NCBI RefSeq assembly: GCF_010727945.1
Contig: NZ_AP022569.1
Span: 2,108,001 to 2,172,000, forward strand
Length of the DNA stretch: 64,000 bases
DNA from: Mycobacterium cookii
GTDB taxonomy: Bacteria; Actinomycetota; Actinomycetes; Mycobacteriales; Mycobacteriaceae
Direction of reading: 5' to 3'
Part shown: positions 11,412 through 20,848 of the stretch, in pieces
How the letters are laid out: each line of letters begins with the position of its first letter
How positions within the stretch are numbered: the stretch's first letter is position 1
The notes under the pieces: generated by a model
What the model saw: only the letters and a program-made list of their open reading frames with translations
What the model was told of the DNA's origin: nothing
Databases searched by the model: none
Made by a program: the position numbers and the translations under genes

Positions 11412-12320
11412 CTACCGTGCGGTCGGCCCGTCTAGATCGAGTCCGGCGAGCAGATCGGTCTCCCAGCCACGCTCGTCGCGATCGCCCGCCACGCCGGCGG
11501 TCAGAATGTAGTGCTCCTGCGCCACGACGGGCAGGGCCAGATTGTTCGACAACGCCAGCGCCCGCCCGGTGGGGCCGAGGGTCAACTGGGTGGCGTGCGC
11601 GGACAAGGCGTTCACCTTGGCCGGTAGGGACCGGTGGTCGTCGATCACGGCGTCGATCTCGTCGTCCGGGAAGCCCAGCTCGCCGAAGTCGCCGTCGGAT
11701 GGCGGGACGATCCATTCCGGCCGCAGGTCACCGGGATCGAGTGCCTCCCAGCCCGCTTCGAATGCGCTTCGCGCGATGACCGTCCAGTAGAACTTCGGCA
11801 CCTGCCACGGCTCGCCCGGATAGTCATCAGTCGAGCCGGCCGCGGCTACCGCGGCGGTGGTGACGACGTGGGTCTGGATGTGGTCGGGATGCCCGTATCC
11901 GCCATTGGGGTCGTAGGTCACCACGACGTGCGGGCGCAGCGTGCGGATGATGTCGACGAGCGCGCCGACGGCCTCTGCTGTATCAGCGTCGACGAACCGC
12001 TGCCTGGTGCGTGGCTCGCTGCCGACCATGCCCGAGTCGCGCCAACGGCCCGGGCCGCCAAGGTAAGTCGGGCCGTCGACGCCCAGCGCGCGCAGCGCCG
12101 CGGTGAGTTCGCCGATGCGGTAGCCGCCGAGTTGGTCGGCGTGGTCGACAGCAAGCTGAGCCCACTGGTCGCCGATCACCTCACCCTCTTCGCCGAGCGT
12201 GCAGGTGACAACCTGCACCTGCGCACCGCGCGCGACGTAATGCGCGATGGTGACGCCGTTCGTGATGGTCTCGTCGTCGGGGTGGGCATGCACGAACAGC
12301 AGCCGCGGTGTCTCCTGCAT
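11412..12320 (-). CDS. mshB: N-acetyl-1-D-myo-inositol-2-amino-2-deoxy-alpha-D-glucopyranoside deacetylase MshB
   Basis: Zinc deacetylase (302 aa) for the second step of mycothiol synthesis, making GlcN-Ins from GlcNAc-Ins. Zinc ligands His13, Asp16 and His147 and catalytic Asp15 fall at the known positions (HAHPDDE at 11-17, GHPDH at 143-147). The ATG at 12320 is chosen because numbering then matches the family exactly and a -10 hexamer lies 6 nt upstream, making it leaderless; the long upstream reading frame overlaps the divergent tetR gene and is not coding. Confidence 0.97.
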   Translation of the reverse strand: MQETPRLLFVHAHPDDETITNGVTIAHYVARGAQVQVVTCTLGEEGEVIGDQWAQLAVDHADQLGGYRIGELTAALRALGVDGPTYLGGPGRWRDSGMVGSEPRTRQRFVDADTAEAVGALVDIIRTLRPHVVVTYDPNGGYGHPDHIQTHVVTTAAVAAAGSTDDYPGEPWQVPKFYWTVIARSAFEAGWEALDPGDLRPEWIVPPSDGDFGELGFPDDEIDAVIDDHRSLPAKVNALSAHATQLTLGPTGRALALSNNLALPVVAQEHYILTAGVAGDRDERGWETDLLAGLDLDGPTAR

Positions 12321-12326
12321 GGTCGC

Positions 12327-12332
12327 ACCATA
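12327..12332 (-). promoter_or_regulatory. -10 element for leaderless mshB
   Basis: TATGGT (minus strand) ends 6 nt before the mshB ATG; no ribosome binding site. Leaderless start inferred. Confidence 0.5.
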
Positions 12333-12430
12333 CCGCCGAGGCAAAGGATTTCCCGGCGCTAAACGCCTGAGCTGCAGCAATAGTCGACGATGCGGCAAAG
12401 CCTTGTACTGCCGAAAGAAACGCCAGCGGC

Positions 12431-12436
12431 TACTAT
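12431..12436 (+). promoter_or_regulatory. -10 element for leaderless tetR
   Basis: TACTAT ends 6 nt before the ATG at 12443. It forms a divergent promoter pair with mshB about 100 bp away. Confidence 0.5.
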
Positions 12437-12442
12437 CGTCGG

Positions 12443-13039
12443 ATGGCACAGGAGACGGTCTCGGTTCGCACCCGTCGCCGGGGCAAAGAGCTCGTGGACG
12501 CACTTTACGACGCGACGTTGGCCGAGTTGGCCGCGGTCGGCTACGGCGCGCTGACCATGGAGGGCATCGCCGCCCGCGCCCGCACCGGCAAGGCCGCCCT
12601 GTATCGCCGGTGGTCCTGCAAGCACGATCTGGTGCACGCCACCCTGCAGTACGCGCTGCCGCCGCTGCCCGAACCGCGCGCGGACCGGACGGCACGGGAA
12701 AACCTGCTGGCCATCTTGGCCACCCACAGCGACGTCGTCGCCGGCAAGACCGATTTTCCCGGCCTGGGGACGATCAACCAGCTGCTGCACGAGCCGGAGT
12801 TGCGGGCGATCTTCGCCGACGCCGTCGTGGGGCCCCGACTGCGGATCGTCGAGGCGCTGTTGCAGGCCGCCGCGGCCAGTGGCGAGATCGACGAAGCCAC
12901 CCTGACGCCGTACACCGCGCGGGTCGGCACGGCGCTGATCAACCAGCAGGTCCTGTTGACCGGCGCGCCGCCGACCAAACGACAGCTCGCCCAGATCGTC
13001 GACACCGTGCTGACCAAGTCCCGGTCTGACTGGGCTTGA
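12443..13039 (+). CDS. TetR-family regulator
   Basis: 198 aa; helix-turn-helix in residues 15-60 ([18 protein letters not shown] then GKAALYRRW), followed by a helical ligand-binding domain of the TetR_C type seen in many mycobacterial repressors. It is divergent from mshB and corresponds to Rv1167c as I recall. No palindrome is obvious in the 120-bp divergent region, so its target is unknown. Confidence 0.88.
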   Translation: MAQETVSVRTRRRGKELVDALYDATLAELAAVGYGALTMEGIAARARTGKAALYRRWSCKHDLVHATLQYALPPLPEPRADRTARENLLAILATHSDVVAGKTDFPGLGTINQLLHEPELRAIFADAVVGPRLRIVEALLQAAAASGEIDEATLTPYTARVGTALINQQVLLTGAPPTKRQLAQIVDTVLTKSRSDWA

Positions 13040-13358
13040 TTCCAAGCCGCACAACGGCTTTCGTGCCCTGAGCGGCGAGCGACCGAACCGGAAAAAGCCA
13101 AAGGCGGGCCGCCCCCTGGTCGGTCCGCCTTTGGCGAATGGGTCGACGAAGACACCGTCGATGAGACGGTCGATCTTCGATCGGGAGATTGTGCGAAGAA
13201 TCCGCCCGCGTCAACGCGAGCAAGATCGTGAATGGTTTATGGGCGCTTCCGGCACTCTATTGAACCGGTAAATTGGACGATATCTGAGAAAAGCCTTAAC
13301 GCAGCGAGATTGACGACTTCTGCCCAACGGATACCGAATCGTTACCGACGCGAATCGC
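13040..13358. other. Non-coding interval between tetR and lpqW
   Basis: Contains one strong intrinsic terminator (13092-13135) and otherwise no supported gene; short frames here lack start signals and codon bias. In M. tuberculosis I recall PE/PPE genes near this point; no trace of them is seen. Confidence 0.6.
13092..13135 (-). terminator. Intrinsic terminator of the lpqW transcript
   Basis: Perfect 11-bp arms (GCCAAAGGCGG at 13097-13107 and CCGCCTTTGGC at 13125-13135), followed on the minus strand by TTTTT at 13096-13092. The tract lies only on that side, so it ends minus-strand transcripts from lpqW; the hairpin may also slow plus-strand readthrough from tetR. Confidence 0.8.
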
Positions 13359-15194
13359 CTACTGTCCGGTCTTCACCCACTGTCCGGCGTCGCCGACGAT
13401 GCCGATCGGCACCGCGCCGGAAAGACTGACGTTCCGCACACTCGGGCCGGCGCCGACGATCGTGGTGTCCTGCAGGATCGGCAGCACCGTGGACATGTCC
13501 CACAACCGTGGCTCCACCGCATTGACCACGTCGTTGATGTCTCTTCTGCCGGTGAGGGCGGCGTCGATGTCGGCCTGGACGCTGTGGTCGCAGATACCGG
13601 TCAGGTTCGACGGCGCCTGCACCAACGCGCCGGGCTCCTGCGCACGGGCCGGCGCCGAGGTGGGCGTCGTCGACGTGGTGCCCGGGACCGGCTTGGCCGG
13701 CAGCGCCGGATCGGGTGAGGCAGAGGGGGCCGCGGCGGTGGACACCGCGGTCGCCTCGAGCGCCGGGCAGCTGTAGCGAGAGGCCAGCAGCGTCGCGAGA
13801 TTCCCGCCCGCCTCGCGCCAACCCACCAGAGCGTCGACCCGGTTGTTCACCAGCGCATCGCGGAATAACGCCACCGGATCCAGCGCCAGCACCGTCGCGG
13901 CGACGCCGACGTTGCGCAACTGGTCGGCGGCGGTGTTGGCCACCGCCAGGGAGGTCGGGTCGTTGGCCGCGACGCCAAGGCTCAGCGACAGCTGCTTGCC
14001 GTCCTTGCTGACCCGGCCGCGGGTGCTCTCGCCCTCGGTGTCGGTGTCGATCTGGTAGCCCGCCGATTCCAGCAGGCCCAGCGCCGCCGTACGGGTCAGC
14101 GCCGGCGGCGCGGTCGGCACGTAGCCGGGATCGCTGGGTGAGCGGATCTGCGCCTGATCCAAGCTGACGGTGTTGTCGCTGCCGGCGCCCACGGCGGCAA
14201 GCAGGTCCACGTCGAGCAGTCCGAGAAGGGCCTTGCGCACCTGCACGTCGGCCAGCTTGGGCTCGTTGGCACGCAGCGTGAGCTGCATGACCCGGGGCGT
14301 CATGATGCGGGCGGTACGCACGTCGGGAATCGCCGACAACTGCGCGAAAGCCGCTGAGCCGCCATGCACTTGGGCCACCTGGGTGTCGCCGTTGCGGACC
14401 GAGTCGGCCAGCGCCGCCGGCGCCCCGGCCCGGCGGAACAGGATCAGATCCGGCTTGGCCGGCGGCCCCCAGTAGCGGTCGTTGCGGGCCAACAGGATCT
14501 CGTCACGCTGCGGGTCGATGGACTCCACGCGGAACTGTCCGCCGGTGACAGGCAACGCGCGCGCCAGCCCGGCCGGGAAGCCGCCCGGCACATCCTTGAC
14601 GATGTGCGCCGGAAGGATGTTGCTGAACAGCTCGCGCCACGCCGGGTAGGGCTGCGAGAACGTGACAACGGCCTGCTTGCCGCCGTCAATCGACTGCACC
14701 CCGGTGATCCGGTCGTAGCCGGCCGGGTCGACGACGCCGGGCTGGCCGACCATCTGCCGCCACAGGTACCAGAAGTCGTCGGCGGCGATCGGTGCGTTGT
14801 CAGTCCACTGCGCTTCCGGGCGGATCTTGTAGGTCACCGTGAACGGGCTTTCGTTGGTCACCTCGGCCGACGTCAGCAGCGTGGGGTCCATTTCCCAGCG
14901 CGAGCCGGTCGGTGTGCCCGCATCGGCCACCGGGCGAAATGCGCTGGGCAGCACCAGCGCGCTGATCGCGGCGTTGACCGCGGACAGGTCGGACAGCAGG
15001 TGCGGGTTGAACCCGGCGCCGATCGAGTCGATGCCCATGATGATCTGCGTCTTGCGCTGCGGCGGCGGAACGGTGCTACGCGAGGTCTCGGTGCTCTGCG
15101 GGGCGGGCGGCGGGTTGACGCTGCAGCCGCCGAACGCGAGCAGCGAAACCAGCAGGCCGGCGGTCGCGCAGACGCGGCGAGCTGGTTTCGGCAC
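13359..15194 (-). CDS. lpqW: Lipoprotein LpqW, regulator of PIM/lipoarabinomannan synthesis
   Basis: Secreted lipoprotein of the extracellular solute-binding protein family 5 (OppA-like) fold, 611 aa. The N-terminal signal [11 protein letters not shown] places the lipidated cysteine at residue 24; the SBP_bac_5 body runs from about 60, with a low-complexity Pro/Ala/Ser insert near 505-545. In mycobacteria LpqW controls flux at the PIM4 branch point between polar PIMs and LM/LAM and is genetically linked to pimE, which lies 3.4 kb away. GTG at 15194 is chosen over longer frames because of the signal peptide and a TACCCT hexamer 7 nt upstream. Confidence 0.92.
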   Translation of the reverse strand: MPKPARRVCATAGLLVSLLAFGGCSVNPPPAPQSTETSRSTVPPPQRKTQIIMGIDSIGAGFNPHLLSDLSAVNAAISALVLPSAFRPVADAGTPTGSRWEMDPTLLTSAEVTNESPFTVTYKIRPEAQWTDNAPIAADDFWYLWRQMVGQPGVVDPAGYDRITGVQSIDGGKQAVVTFSQPYPAWRELFSNILPAHIVKDVPGGFPAGLARALPVTGGQFRVESIDPQRDEILLARNDRYWGPPAKPDLILFRRAGAPAALADSVRNGDTQVAQVHGGSAAFAQLSAIPDVRTARIMTPRVMQLTLRANEPKLADVQVRKALLGLLDVDLLAAVGAGSDNTVSLDQAQIRSPSDPGYVPTAPPALTRTAALGLLESAGYQIDTDTEGESTRGRVSKDGKQLSLSLGVAANDPTSLAVANTAADQLRNVGVAATVLALDPVALFRDALVNNRVDALVGWREAGGNLATLLASRYSCPALEATAVSTAAAPSASPDPALPAKPVPGTTSTTPTSAPARAQEPGALVQAPSNLTGICDHSVQADIDAALTGRRDINDVVNAVEPRLWDMSTVLPILQDTTIVGAGPSVRNVSLSGAVPIGIVGDAGQWVKTGQ

Positions 15195-15201
15195 GCCCCA
15201 C

Positions 15202-15207
15202 AGGGTA
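15202..15207 (-). promoter_or_regulatory. -10 element for leaderless lpqW
   Basis: TACCCT (minus strand) ends 7 nt before the GTG at 15194, which supports that codon as the start. Confidence 0.45.
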
Positions 15208-15220
15208 TCGGGGCCGGTAA

Positions 15221-15286
15221 CCCCGTCGACGGTCAACGCGGCCGTCGGCCGGTGTCCCCGTCGACGGCCAACGCGGCCGTCAGCCG
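15221..15286. repeat. Two-copy tandem repeat (31-bp unit, 35-bp period)
   Basis: Two copies of a 31-bp unit at 15221-15251 and 15256-15286 differ at two positions; each begins CCCCGTCGACGG and contains ACGGCC/GGCCGT inverted arms. It lies between typA and lpqW. Possible small VNTR. Confidence 0.7.
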
Positions 15287-15340
15287 TACTGCTCCGGGCT
15301 GACTCCTCACCGCGGCTCGTACCTCGCCGCTTGATCGTCG

Positions 15341-17230
15341 TCAGCCGCGGGCCTTGGCACGCGCCTTCGCCCGCGCACGCAGGGTCGCGGTGAGCTCGAC
15401 CTTGCGCACGCGGACCACCTCGGGCGTCACCTCGACACATTCGTCTTCGGCGCAGAACTCCATGGCCTGCTCGAGGCCGAGCTCCAATGGCCGGGCCAAC
15501 GTCTCCATCACGTCGGCCGTCGACGACCGCATGTTGGTGAGCTTTTTCTCGCGGGTCACGTTGACGTCGAGGTCCTCGGCGCGCGGGTTGATGCCGACCA
15601 CCTGGCCCTCGTAGGTGTCTTCGCCGGGTTCGACAAAGAACTGGCCGCGGTCGGCGAGCTGAATCATCGCGAACGGGGTGATCGAGCCGCTGCGGTCGGA
15701 GACCAGCGAGCCGGTGTGCCGCGCTTTGATCTCACCCGCCCACGGCCGGTAGCCGTCGAACACGGCGTTGGCGATGCCGGTGCCGCGGGTCAGCGTCAAA
15801 AAGTCGGTGCGGAAGCCGATCAGGCCGCGGCTCGGCACGATGAAGTCCATCCGCACCCACCCGGCGGCGTGGTTGGCCATCTCCTCCATGCGTCCCTTGC
15901 GGGCAGCCATCAACTGCGTGATCGCGCCGACGAACTCGTCGGGACAATCGATCGTCATCGCCTCGAAGGGCTCGTGCAGCTTGCCGTCGATGGTCTGGGT
16001 GACCACCTGCGGCTTGCCCACGGTCAGCTCGAAGCCCTCGCGACGCATCTGTTCGACGAGCACGGCCAGCGCCAGCTCACCTCGGCCCTGGACCTCCCAG
16101 GCGTCGGGGCGGTCGATGTCGACCACCTTGATGGACACGTTGCCGACGAGCTCAGAATCCAACCGCGACTTCACCATTCGCGCGGTCAGCTTATGCCCGG
16201 ACACCTTGCCTGCCAGCGGCGAGGTGTTGGTGCCGATGGTCACCGAGATGGCGGGCTCGTCGACGGTGATCCGGGGCAGCGCGTGCGCGTGCTCGACGTC
16301 GGCCAGCGTGTCGCCGATCATGATCTCGGGGATGCCCGCCACGGCGACGATGTCGCCGGCGATGGCCTCGTCGGTCGGTGTGCGCTCGACGCCCTCGGTG
16401 ACCAGTAGTTCGGTGATCTTGGCGTTGGTGATGACCGGATGGCCGTCCACTTCCCGCATCCAGGCCACCTGCTGGCCCTTCTTGATGCGGCCTTTGTAGA
16501 TCCGGATCAGGGCCAGCCGGCCGAGGAACGCCGACGCGTCGAGGTTGGTCACCAGCGCCTGCAGCGGTGCCTCGGGGTCGCCCTGCGGCGGCGGGATGTG
16601 TTCGAGCAGGACGTCGAACAGCGGGTCCAGGTTGTCGCCGTCGGGGTTCTCGCCGTTGGCCGGTGCGGTCGTGCTGGCGATGCCCGCGCGGCCCGACGCG
16701 TACAACGTGGGCAGGTCGAGTGCCTTCTCAGCCGCCGTCTGGGCCTCCTCGTCGAGGTCGGAGGCGACGTCGAGCAGCAGGTCGTGGCTCTCCTCGACGA
16801 CCTCGGCGATGCGGGCGTCGGGCCGGTCGGTCTTGTTGACGACGAGGATCACCGGGAGGTGCGCGGTCAGCGCCTTGCGCAGCACGAAACGGGTCTGCGG
16901 CAACGGCCCCTCCGACGCGTCGACCAGCAACAGCACGCCGTCGACCATGGACAGGCCGCGCTCCACCTCGCCGCCGAAGTCGGCGTGGCCCGGTGTATCG
17001 ATGACGTTGATCACGGTCATCGAGCCGTCCGGGTGCTGGCGGTGCACGGCGGTGTTCTTGGCCAGGATCGTGATGCCCTTTTCCTTTTCCAGGTCACCCG
17101 AGTCCATCAACCGCTCGATCGCATCATCGCCGCGATGGGTCAATGCGCCGGACTGCCGCAACATCGCGTCCACCAGGGTCGTCTTGCCGTGATCGACGTG
17201 AGCGACGATGGCGACGTTTCGGAAATCCAC
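15341..17230 (-). CDS. typA: Ribosome-associated GTPase TypA/BipA
   Basis: Translational GTPase of the EF-G-like family, 629 aa, that binds the 70S ribosome and assists ribosome assembly and stress or low-temperature growth. G1 AHVDHGKTT (about 10-18), G3 [11 protein letters not shown] and G4 NKTDR are intact; domains II, III, V and the TypA-specific C-terminal domain follow. The C-terminus ends in a basic Arg/Ala/Lys tail. GTG at 17230 has no clear ribosome binding site. lpqW follows 146 bp downstream on the same strand. Confidence 0.97.
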   Translation of the reverse strand: MDFRNVAIVAHVDHGKTTLVDAMLRQSGALTHRGDDAIERLMDSGDLEKEKGITILAKNTAVHRQHPDGSMTVINVIDTPGHADFGGEVERGLSMVDGVLLLVDASEGPLPQTRFVLRKALTAHLPVILVVNKTDRPDARIAEVVEESHDLLLDVASDLDEEAQTAAEKALDLPTLYASGRAGIASTTAPANGENPDGDNLDPLFDVLLEHIPPPQGDPEAPLQALVTNLDASAFLGRLALIRIYKGRIKKGQQVAWMREVDGHPVITNAKITELLVTEGVERTPTDEAIAGDIVAVAGIPEIMIGDTLADVEHAHALPRITVDEPAISVTIGTNTSPLAGKVSGHKLTARMVKSRLDSELVGNVSIKVVDIDRPDAWEVQGRGELALAVLVEQMRREGFELTVGKPQVVTQTIDGKLHEPFEAMTIDCPDEFVGAITQLMAARKGRMEEMANHAAGWVRMDFIVPSRGLIGFRTDFLTLTRGTGIANAVFDGYRPWAGEIKARHTGSLVSDRSGSITPFAMIQLADRGQFFVEPGEDTYEGQVVGINPRAEDLDVNVTREKKLTNMRSSTADVMETLARPLELGLEQAMEFCAEDECVEVTPEVVRVRKVELTATLRARAKARAKARG

Positions 17231-17293
17231 GCCGGTGATTGTTTCAGTGCAGGTCGTGTATCGCGAAACTGAACAGCTGCGACGTGCGCCCCG

Positions 17294-17677
17294 TCACAGC
17301 AGGCGACGTAAATCCGCCAGGAAGCCGCGGTCGGCCGGCACCCAGTCGATCTCATACAGTTCTGCGGCGGAAACCCAACGCAGTGCGGCGTGATCATGCG
17401 GTTGCGGCTCGCCGCCGATCAGGGTCGCCGTGTAGGCCCGAAGCGTCATGGTCGGGTTGAGCTCGACGTCCTCACCCAGACGTCGGCCCACGATGACCTG
17501 GATGCCCAGCTCCTCGGCTAGTTCGCGGGCCAGGGCCTCGGGCTCGGTCTCACCCGGTGCGACCTTGCCACCCGGCAGCTCCCAGCGGCCGGCCAATTCC
17601 GGGGGGCGGGTGCGTTGCGCGATCAGCACTGTCGACCCGGCGACGATCGCTCCGGCGACAACGATCTGGTTGACCAT
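17294..17677 (-). CDS. mutT2: Nudix hydrolase MutT2
   Basis: Nucleotide-pool sanitising hydrolase, 127 aa (8-oxo-dGTP/dCTP-type substrates). The full Nudix box spans residues 36-59 (GGKVAPGETEPEALAREL... EELGI, pattern GX5EX7REUXEEXGU). The ATG at 17677 matches the family N-terminus (MVNQIVVAGAIV); the frame upstream is not coding. The start codon lies inside a perfect 24-bp inverted repeat (17672-17724) and no ribosome binding site is present, so a transcript beginning upstream would hide the start in a hairpin; a TACCGT hexamer 8 nt upstream suggests a leaderless mRNA instead. Confidence 0.93.
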   Translation of the reverse strand: MVNQIVVAGAIVAGSTVLIAQRTRPPELAGRWELPGGKVAPGETEPEALARELAEELGIQVIVGRRLGEDVELNPTMTLRAYTATLIGGEPQPHDHAALRWVSAAELYEIDWVPADRGFLADLRRLL

Positions 17678-17724
17678 CGCGACTGACGGTACGCGTTGGG
17701 CGCGTACCGTCAGTCGCGATGGTC
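17672..17724. repeat. Perfect 24-bp inverted repeat over the mutT2 start codon
   Basis: Arms 17672-17695 and 17701-17724 are exact reverse complements around a 5-nt loop (TTGGG). Each arm contains a TACCGT hexamer and an ATGGTC, so the same promoter/start-like sequence faces outward in both directions; only the minus-strand copy opens a real gene. No T-tract follows on either strand, so it is not an ordinary terminator. Confidence 0.9.
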
Positions 17725-17797
17725 GCTTCGGCGAACCGCCAGGCGAACGAAAAATGAACTGAACCGGAAGCTGACGCTGCAGCAGCACAAACCCAAA

Positions 17798-17803
17798 TAC
17801 TGT
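17798..17803 (+). promoter_or_regulatory. -10 element for leaderless lipoprotein gene
   Basis: TACTGT ends 7 nt before the ATG at 17811; no ribosome binding site. Confidence 0.5.
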
Positions 17804-17810
17804 TAGCCGC

Positions 17811-18386
17811 ATGTTCTTTGGCCGCAGGGCAAGGTCCGCCGCATTACTCGCGGTTCTCGTCGCATTGTTCCTTGCATCGTGCAGCTTGTTTCACAATTCC
17901 TCCGCACCACCGGCTGGGGTGGGGCAAGAAGTCGTCGACGGAAACTTCGCCTTCATCGTCAACCAAGTCGGTACGTCCCGCACTTTCGACGACACCCGTG
18001 CCGGCGGTGTCTTTGTAATCGTGTCGATGGCGGTCAGGAATGTCGGCACCGAGGCGCGGGCTTTCGAGATGACCGCGCAGAAGCTGAAGGAAAGCGATGG
18101 CCGTGGGCATTCGGCAAGCTTTATGGCGCCGGTGGTCAACAACATCGACCCAGGACTCCAGGTGAGCTTCAAGCTCGCGTTCGACTTGCCGCGAGGTGGG
18201 CGCCGCACCCAGCTCGTGCTGCACGAGTCGCCATCCTCACCCGGGGCACCCGTCAGTCTGGTCGTGCCACCAAGTGGTCCTGCCACCGGTTCCGGCTCGC
18301 CGACGCGGCTCAATAGGGACTGGCCGCGCTTCGCCGGGAAGACACTGTTGGGCGTAGCGGTAGGCTCGGATGCATGGCTGTGTTAA
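17811..18386 (+). CDS. Lipoprotein with DUF4352-type extracellular domain
   Basis: 191 aa. Signal sequence with a textbook lipobox LASC, lipidated Cys24. Residues 40-165 resemble DUF4352/telokin-like immunoglobulin-fold domains of actinobacterial cell-surface proteins: a VxNxGxxxxxF core ([13 protein letters not shown]) and [15 protein letters not shown]. Role unknown; probably anchored on the outer face of the plasma membrane. Its last 13 nt overlap the pterin dehydratase gene, which has its own -10 element inside this gene. Confidence 0.8.
   Translation: MFFGRRARSAALLAVLVALFLASCSLFHNSSAPPAGVGQEVVDGNFAFIVNQVGTSRTFDDTRAGGVFVIVSMAVRNVGTEARAFEMTAQKLKESDGRGHSASFMAPVVNNIDPGLQVSFKLAFDLPRGGRRTQLVLHESPSSPGAPVSLVVPPSGPATGSGSPTRLNRDWPRFAGKTLLGVAVGSDAWLC
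18361..18366 (+). promoter_or_regulatory. Internal -10 element for leaderless pterin dehydratase gene
   Basis: TAGGCT ends 7 nt before the ATG at 18374 and lies within the 3' end of the lipoprotein gene. Confidence 0.45.
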
Positions 18387-18658
18387 CGGATGACCAAGTA
18401 GACGCCGCACTGCCTGAGCTCAACGGGTGGGAACGCCAAGAGGGTGCCCTGCGCCGATCGGTGAAGTTTCCGGAGTTTCTGGCCGGCATCGAGGCGGTGC
18501 GCCGGGTGGCTGAGCGGGCCGAAGAACAAGACCATCATCCCGACATCGACATTCGTTGGCGGACAGTGACTTTCGCGCTGGTGACACACTCCGAAGGCGG
18601 CATCACCGACAAGGACGTCGCGATGGCGCACGACATCGACGCGATTATCGCGGAGTAG
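18374..18658 (+). CDS. Pterin-4a-carbinolamine dehydratase family protein
   Basis: 94 aa, the standard length of the family. The signature [13 protein letters not shown] (about 54-66) has the paired histidines of the active site, and a later HDIDAII segment ends the fold. The enzyme dehydrates 4a-hydroxytetrahydropterin; since no aromatic amino-acid hydroxylase is in the window, its role in mycobacteria is unclear (molybdopterin or pterin recycling has been suggested for the family). Matches Rv1159A as I recall. Its 3' end overlaps convergent pimE by 14 nt. Confidence 0.92.
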   Translation: MAVLTDDQVDAALPELNGWERQEGALRRSVKFPEFLAGIEAVRRVAERAEEQDHHPDIDIRWRTVTFALVTHSEGGITDKDVAMAHDIDAIIAE

Positions 18659-19823
18659 CCTCGCGCTTCCGGCTCGCCGCGATCCAGGCCAGGGTGGCCA
18701 ACGTCGCCACGATGTAGACCAGCCCACCCCAGGCCTGATACCACGGTCTGCCGTTCTGCCAGATGGTCGGCTGGGCGAAGCTCAGCAGCCACGGCACGCC
18801 GATGACGTTGAGCACCAACCACATCCAGCCGAGGATGCGCGAACCGAGACGGTCGGACCGCGGCCCGTGCAGCAACCAGATCATCAACGGCACCAGCCAC
18901 ACCCAGTGGTGGGTCCACGAGATCGGCGAGAGCAGCAGCCCGAACAGTTCGACGATCAGCAGCGGGCCCAGCTGTTCGGTCCCACTGCGACGCAAGGCGC
19001 GCCAAGCGAGCACGGAAAGTATTGCGGTGACGGCGATCCCGATCAGCACCGCTGGGCTGTAGCCGGCGTCATGGCCGGCGATCCGGCAGATCGCGCCTCG
19101 CCAGGACTGGTTGAAGATCGTGCAGATCGGCCCGACCCGGTCGGTCTTGAAGATCAACTCGGTGAAGTAGTAACGGGTTTGGTCGCCGACGACCAACGCC
19201 GACACCGCGATCGTGGCAAAGAAAACGACCGCCGAGAACGCCGCCGCCGCCCACCGGCGGGCGCCGACGAAATACAGCCCTGCGATCGCCGGCGTGAGCT
19301 TCATCCCGGCCGCCGTCCCGACCAGCAGGCCCGACAACCACCACCGGGTGGTGAAAACCGCCCACAGCACGGCGAGCGCGAGCAGCACATTGATCTGGCC
19401 GTAGTCGAAGGTGCTGCGCAGCGGTTCAAGCCAGATCGCGACCCCGGTCCACAGCATCGCCAGCCGGTGACCTTCGCCGGCAGCCACGCCGAGCAGACGC
19501 TGACTGATCCGCACCACGCCGTAGAGCGCGGCCATCGTGCCGACCGTCCAGCAGAACGCGACCACGCCGAACGGCAACAGGTGCAGCGGGTAAAAGACCA
19601 CCGCAGCGAACGGTGGATAGGTGAAAGGCAGTGGGAAATCCGGCGTCTGGTCGGCGTAGACGTAGCGGTAGAGACTTCCCGGGTGGTCGATCATGGCGGC
19701 CCCGCCGACGTACACGTGCAGGTCGACGAAGTTGGCGCCGTTGGGCGCGAGGTATGTCCAGGCCAGCCGTGCGGCGACGCTCACGACCAATAGCACCGGC
19801 CCGAGCGTGCTCAGAGAAATCAC
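18645..19823 (-). CDS. pimE: Polyprenyl-phosphate-mannose-dependent alpha-1,2-mannosyltransferase PimE
   Basis: GT87/GT-C membrane enzyme that adds the fifth mannose to phosphatidylinositol mannosides (Ac1PIM4 to Ac1PIM5) on the periplasmic side using polyprenyl-P-mannose. About ten to eleven membrane helices; the conserved acidic loop after helix 1 ([12 protein letters not shown]) holds the catalytic Asp, and TYPPFAA and [11 protein letters not shown] are family motifs. The first ordinary start is GTG 19823 (392 aa), but conserved-looking codons continue 16 positions upstream to an in-frame ATA at 19871 that lies 7 nt after a TAGAGT hexamer, so the N-terminus may be longer. Confidence 0.94.
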   Translation of the reverse strand: MISLSTLGPVLLVVSVAARLAWTYLAPNGANFVDLHVYVGGAAMIDHPGSLYRYVYADQTPDFPLPFTYPPFAAVVFYPLHLLPFGVVAFCWTVGTMAALYGVVRISQRLLGVAAGEGHRLAMLWTGVAIWLEPLRSTFDYGQINVLLALAVLWAVFTTRWWLSGLLVGTAAGMKLTPAIAGLYFVGARRWAAAAFSAVVFFATIAVSALVVGDQTRYYFTELIFKTDRVGPICTIFNQSWRGAICRIAGHDAGYSPAVLIGIAVTAILSVLAWRALRRSGTEQLGPLLIVELFGLLLSPISWTHHWVWLVPLMIWLLHGPRSDRLGSRILGWMWLVLNVIGVPWLLSFAQPTIWQNGRPWYQAWGGLVYIVATLATLAWIAASRKREATPR

Positions 19824-19878
19824 GCGCCGGCGGTTGGTGGCTGCCGCCGGAGCGGCCGAGGTGGCGTCTATCCGAACG

Positions 19879-19884
19879 ACTCTA
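19879..19884 (-). promoter_or_regulatory. -10 element upstream of pimE
   Basis: TAGAGT (minus strand) ends 7 nt before an in-frame ATA codon at 19871, and 55 nt before the GTG start at 19823. Either a leaderless start at ATA or a short 5' UTR. Confidence 0.4.
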
Positions 19885-20040
19885 ACGGGGTCGCCGGTGC
19901 CGGCAGGCGCTCCGGCGTTCGGTCACCGCCGCCGCTCAGTTCCATAACGGTCGCATAAATGCCACACGTGTCACTTGAGCCACTCTCGTATCAGGCGAAC
20001 TATCAGCCCCGACGCCTGTCATCCATAACCAGGGAGAGTC

Positions 20041-20781
20041 ATGTCAAACGTTCGGACTTTGTTACGAGCCACCACAATCGTGGTGGGCTCATCGGCAGCT
20101 TTGCTCATCGGCGGCCTGATGGGCACGGCCCACGCCGACCCGGTGCCGGTGCCCACCCCCGATATCGGCCAGCAACTCGTCGGCACCGCGGCCCAGGCGC
20201 CGCAGATGCTGCAAAGCGTTGCGGGCGCCCTGGGCGGTCAGCCGGCCACCCCGCCGCCGCTGGCCAGCGCAACGATCAAGATGCCCCAGCAGGCCGCCAG
20301 CGCGGTGCCCGGGGCGTCATCGCTCATTCCCGGCGCCACCGCCCCGGCGACGAGTTCCGCACCCACACTTGGGATCCCGGGGTTGACGCAGCCTGCCGCG
20401 ACCGCGCCGACCACCGGCATCCCGGGATTGACGTCGACCGCTCCGGCCTCCACCTCGCCGCTCACCGGAATTCCCGGCTTCACGCAGCCGGCCGCGGCCG
20501 CACCGGCGAGCGGCCCCGCGGGAATGCTGCCCCAGGCACAGCTCAACCTGCCGCAGATCCCGGGCCTGCCGTTCCCGTTGCCGCAGCAGGTGTCGTTGCC
20601 CGGCGACCTGACCTCGCTGATCGGCAGCGGATCTCCGCTCGGCAGCGGGCTCGCCTCGGCGGCCGGCCTGCCGGCTGCTGCCGCGCCGGTGGCGTCCCTG
20701 CCGGCTCTCGCCGCGCCCGCGGCGGTCGCCCCGGTCACAGCGCCGAGCGCGGCGCTGTTCCCGGTGTCCGCGCTGCCCTGA
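20041..20781 (+). CDS. Secreted Ala/Pro-rich protein with GIPG repeats (Rv1158c-like)
   Basis: 246 aa exported protein; signal peptide with predicted cleavage after AHA (residue 32). The mature part is low-complexity Ala/Pro and contains repeated GIPGLTQPAA / GIPGLTSTAP / GIPGFTQPAA units around residues 111-150, followed by LPQIPGLPFPLPQQ. No catalytic motif; probably an extended cell-wall or culture-filtrate protein. The ATG has AGGGAGA 3-4 nt upstream. It is followed by a paralogous-looking secreted gene after a strong hairpin. Function unknown. Confidence 0.85.
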   Translation: MSNVRTLLRATTIVVGSSAALLIGGLMGTAHADPVPVPTPDIGQQLVGTAAQAPQMLQSVAGALGGQPATPPPLASATIKMPQQAASAVPGASSLIPGATAPATSSAPTLGIPGLTQPAATAPTTGIPGLTSTAPASTSPLTGIPGFTQPAAAAPASGPAGMLPQAQLNLPQIPGLPFPLPQQVSLPGDLTSLIGSGSPLGSGLASAAGLPAAAAPVASLPALAAPAAVAPVTAPSAALFPVSALP

Positions 20782-20790
20782 TGAACAACC

Positions 20791-20822
20791 TGGCCGGCTA
20801 GCGCGACCGCGCTAGCCGGCCA
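20791..20822. terminator. Strong hairpin between the two secreted-protein genes
   Basis: Perfect 14-bp arms (TGGCCGGCTAGCGC at 20791-20804, complement at 20809-20822) with a 4-nt loop. No T-tract. It could attenuate readthrough into the second gene or stabilise the 3' end of the first mRNA. Confidence 0.6.
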
Positions 20823-20848
20823 CCAACACCGACGACCGGGAGAACATC

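Noticed and set aside
13232..13429. 65-codon plus-strand frame between tetR and lpqW
   Set aside because: Overlaps the lpqW 3' end, has no start signal and no coding bias.
17719..17757. 12-codon plus-strand ORF starting in the mirrored arm of the mutT2 palindrome
   Set aside because: Too short and unsupported; noted only because it explains the ATG in the second arm.
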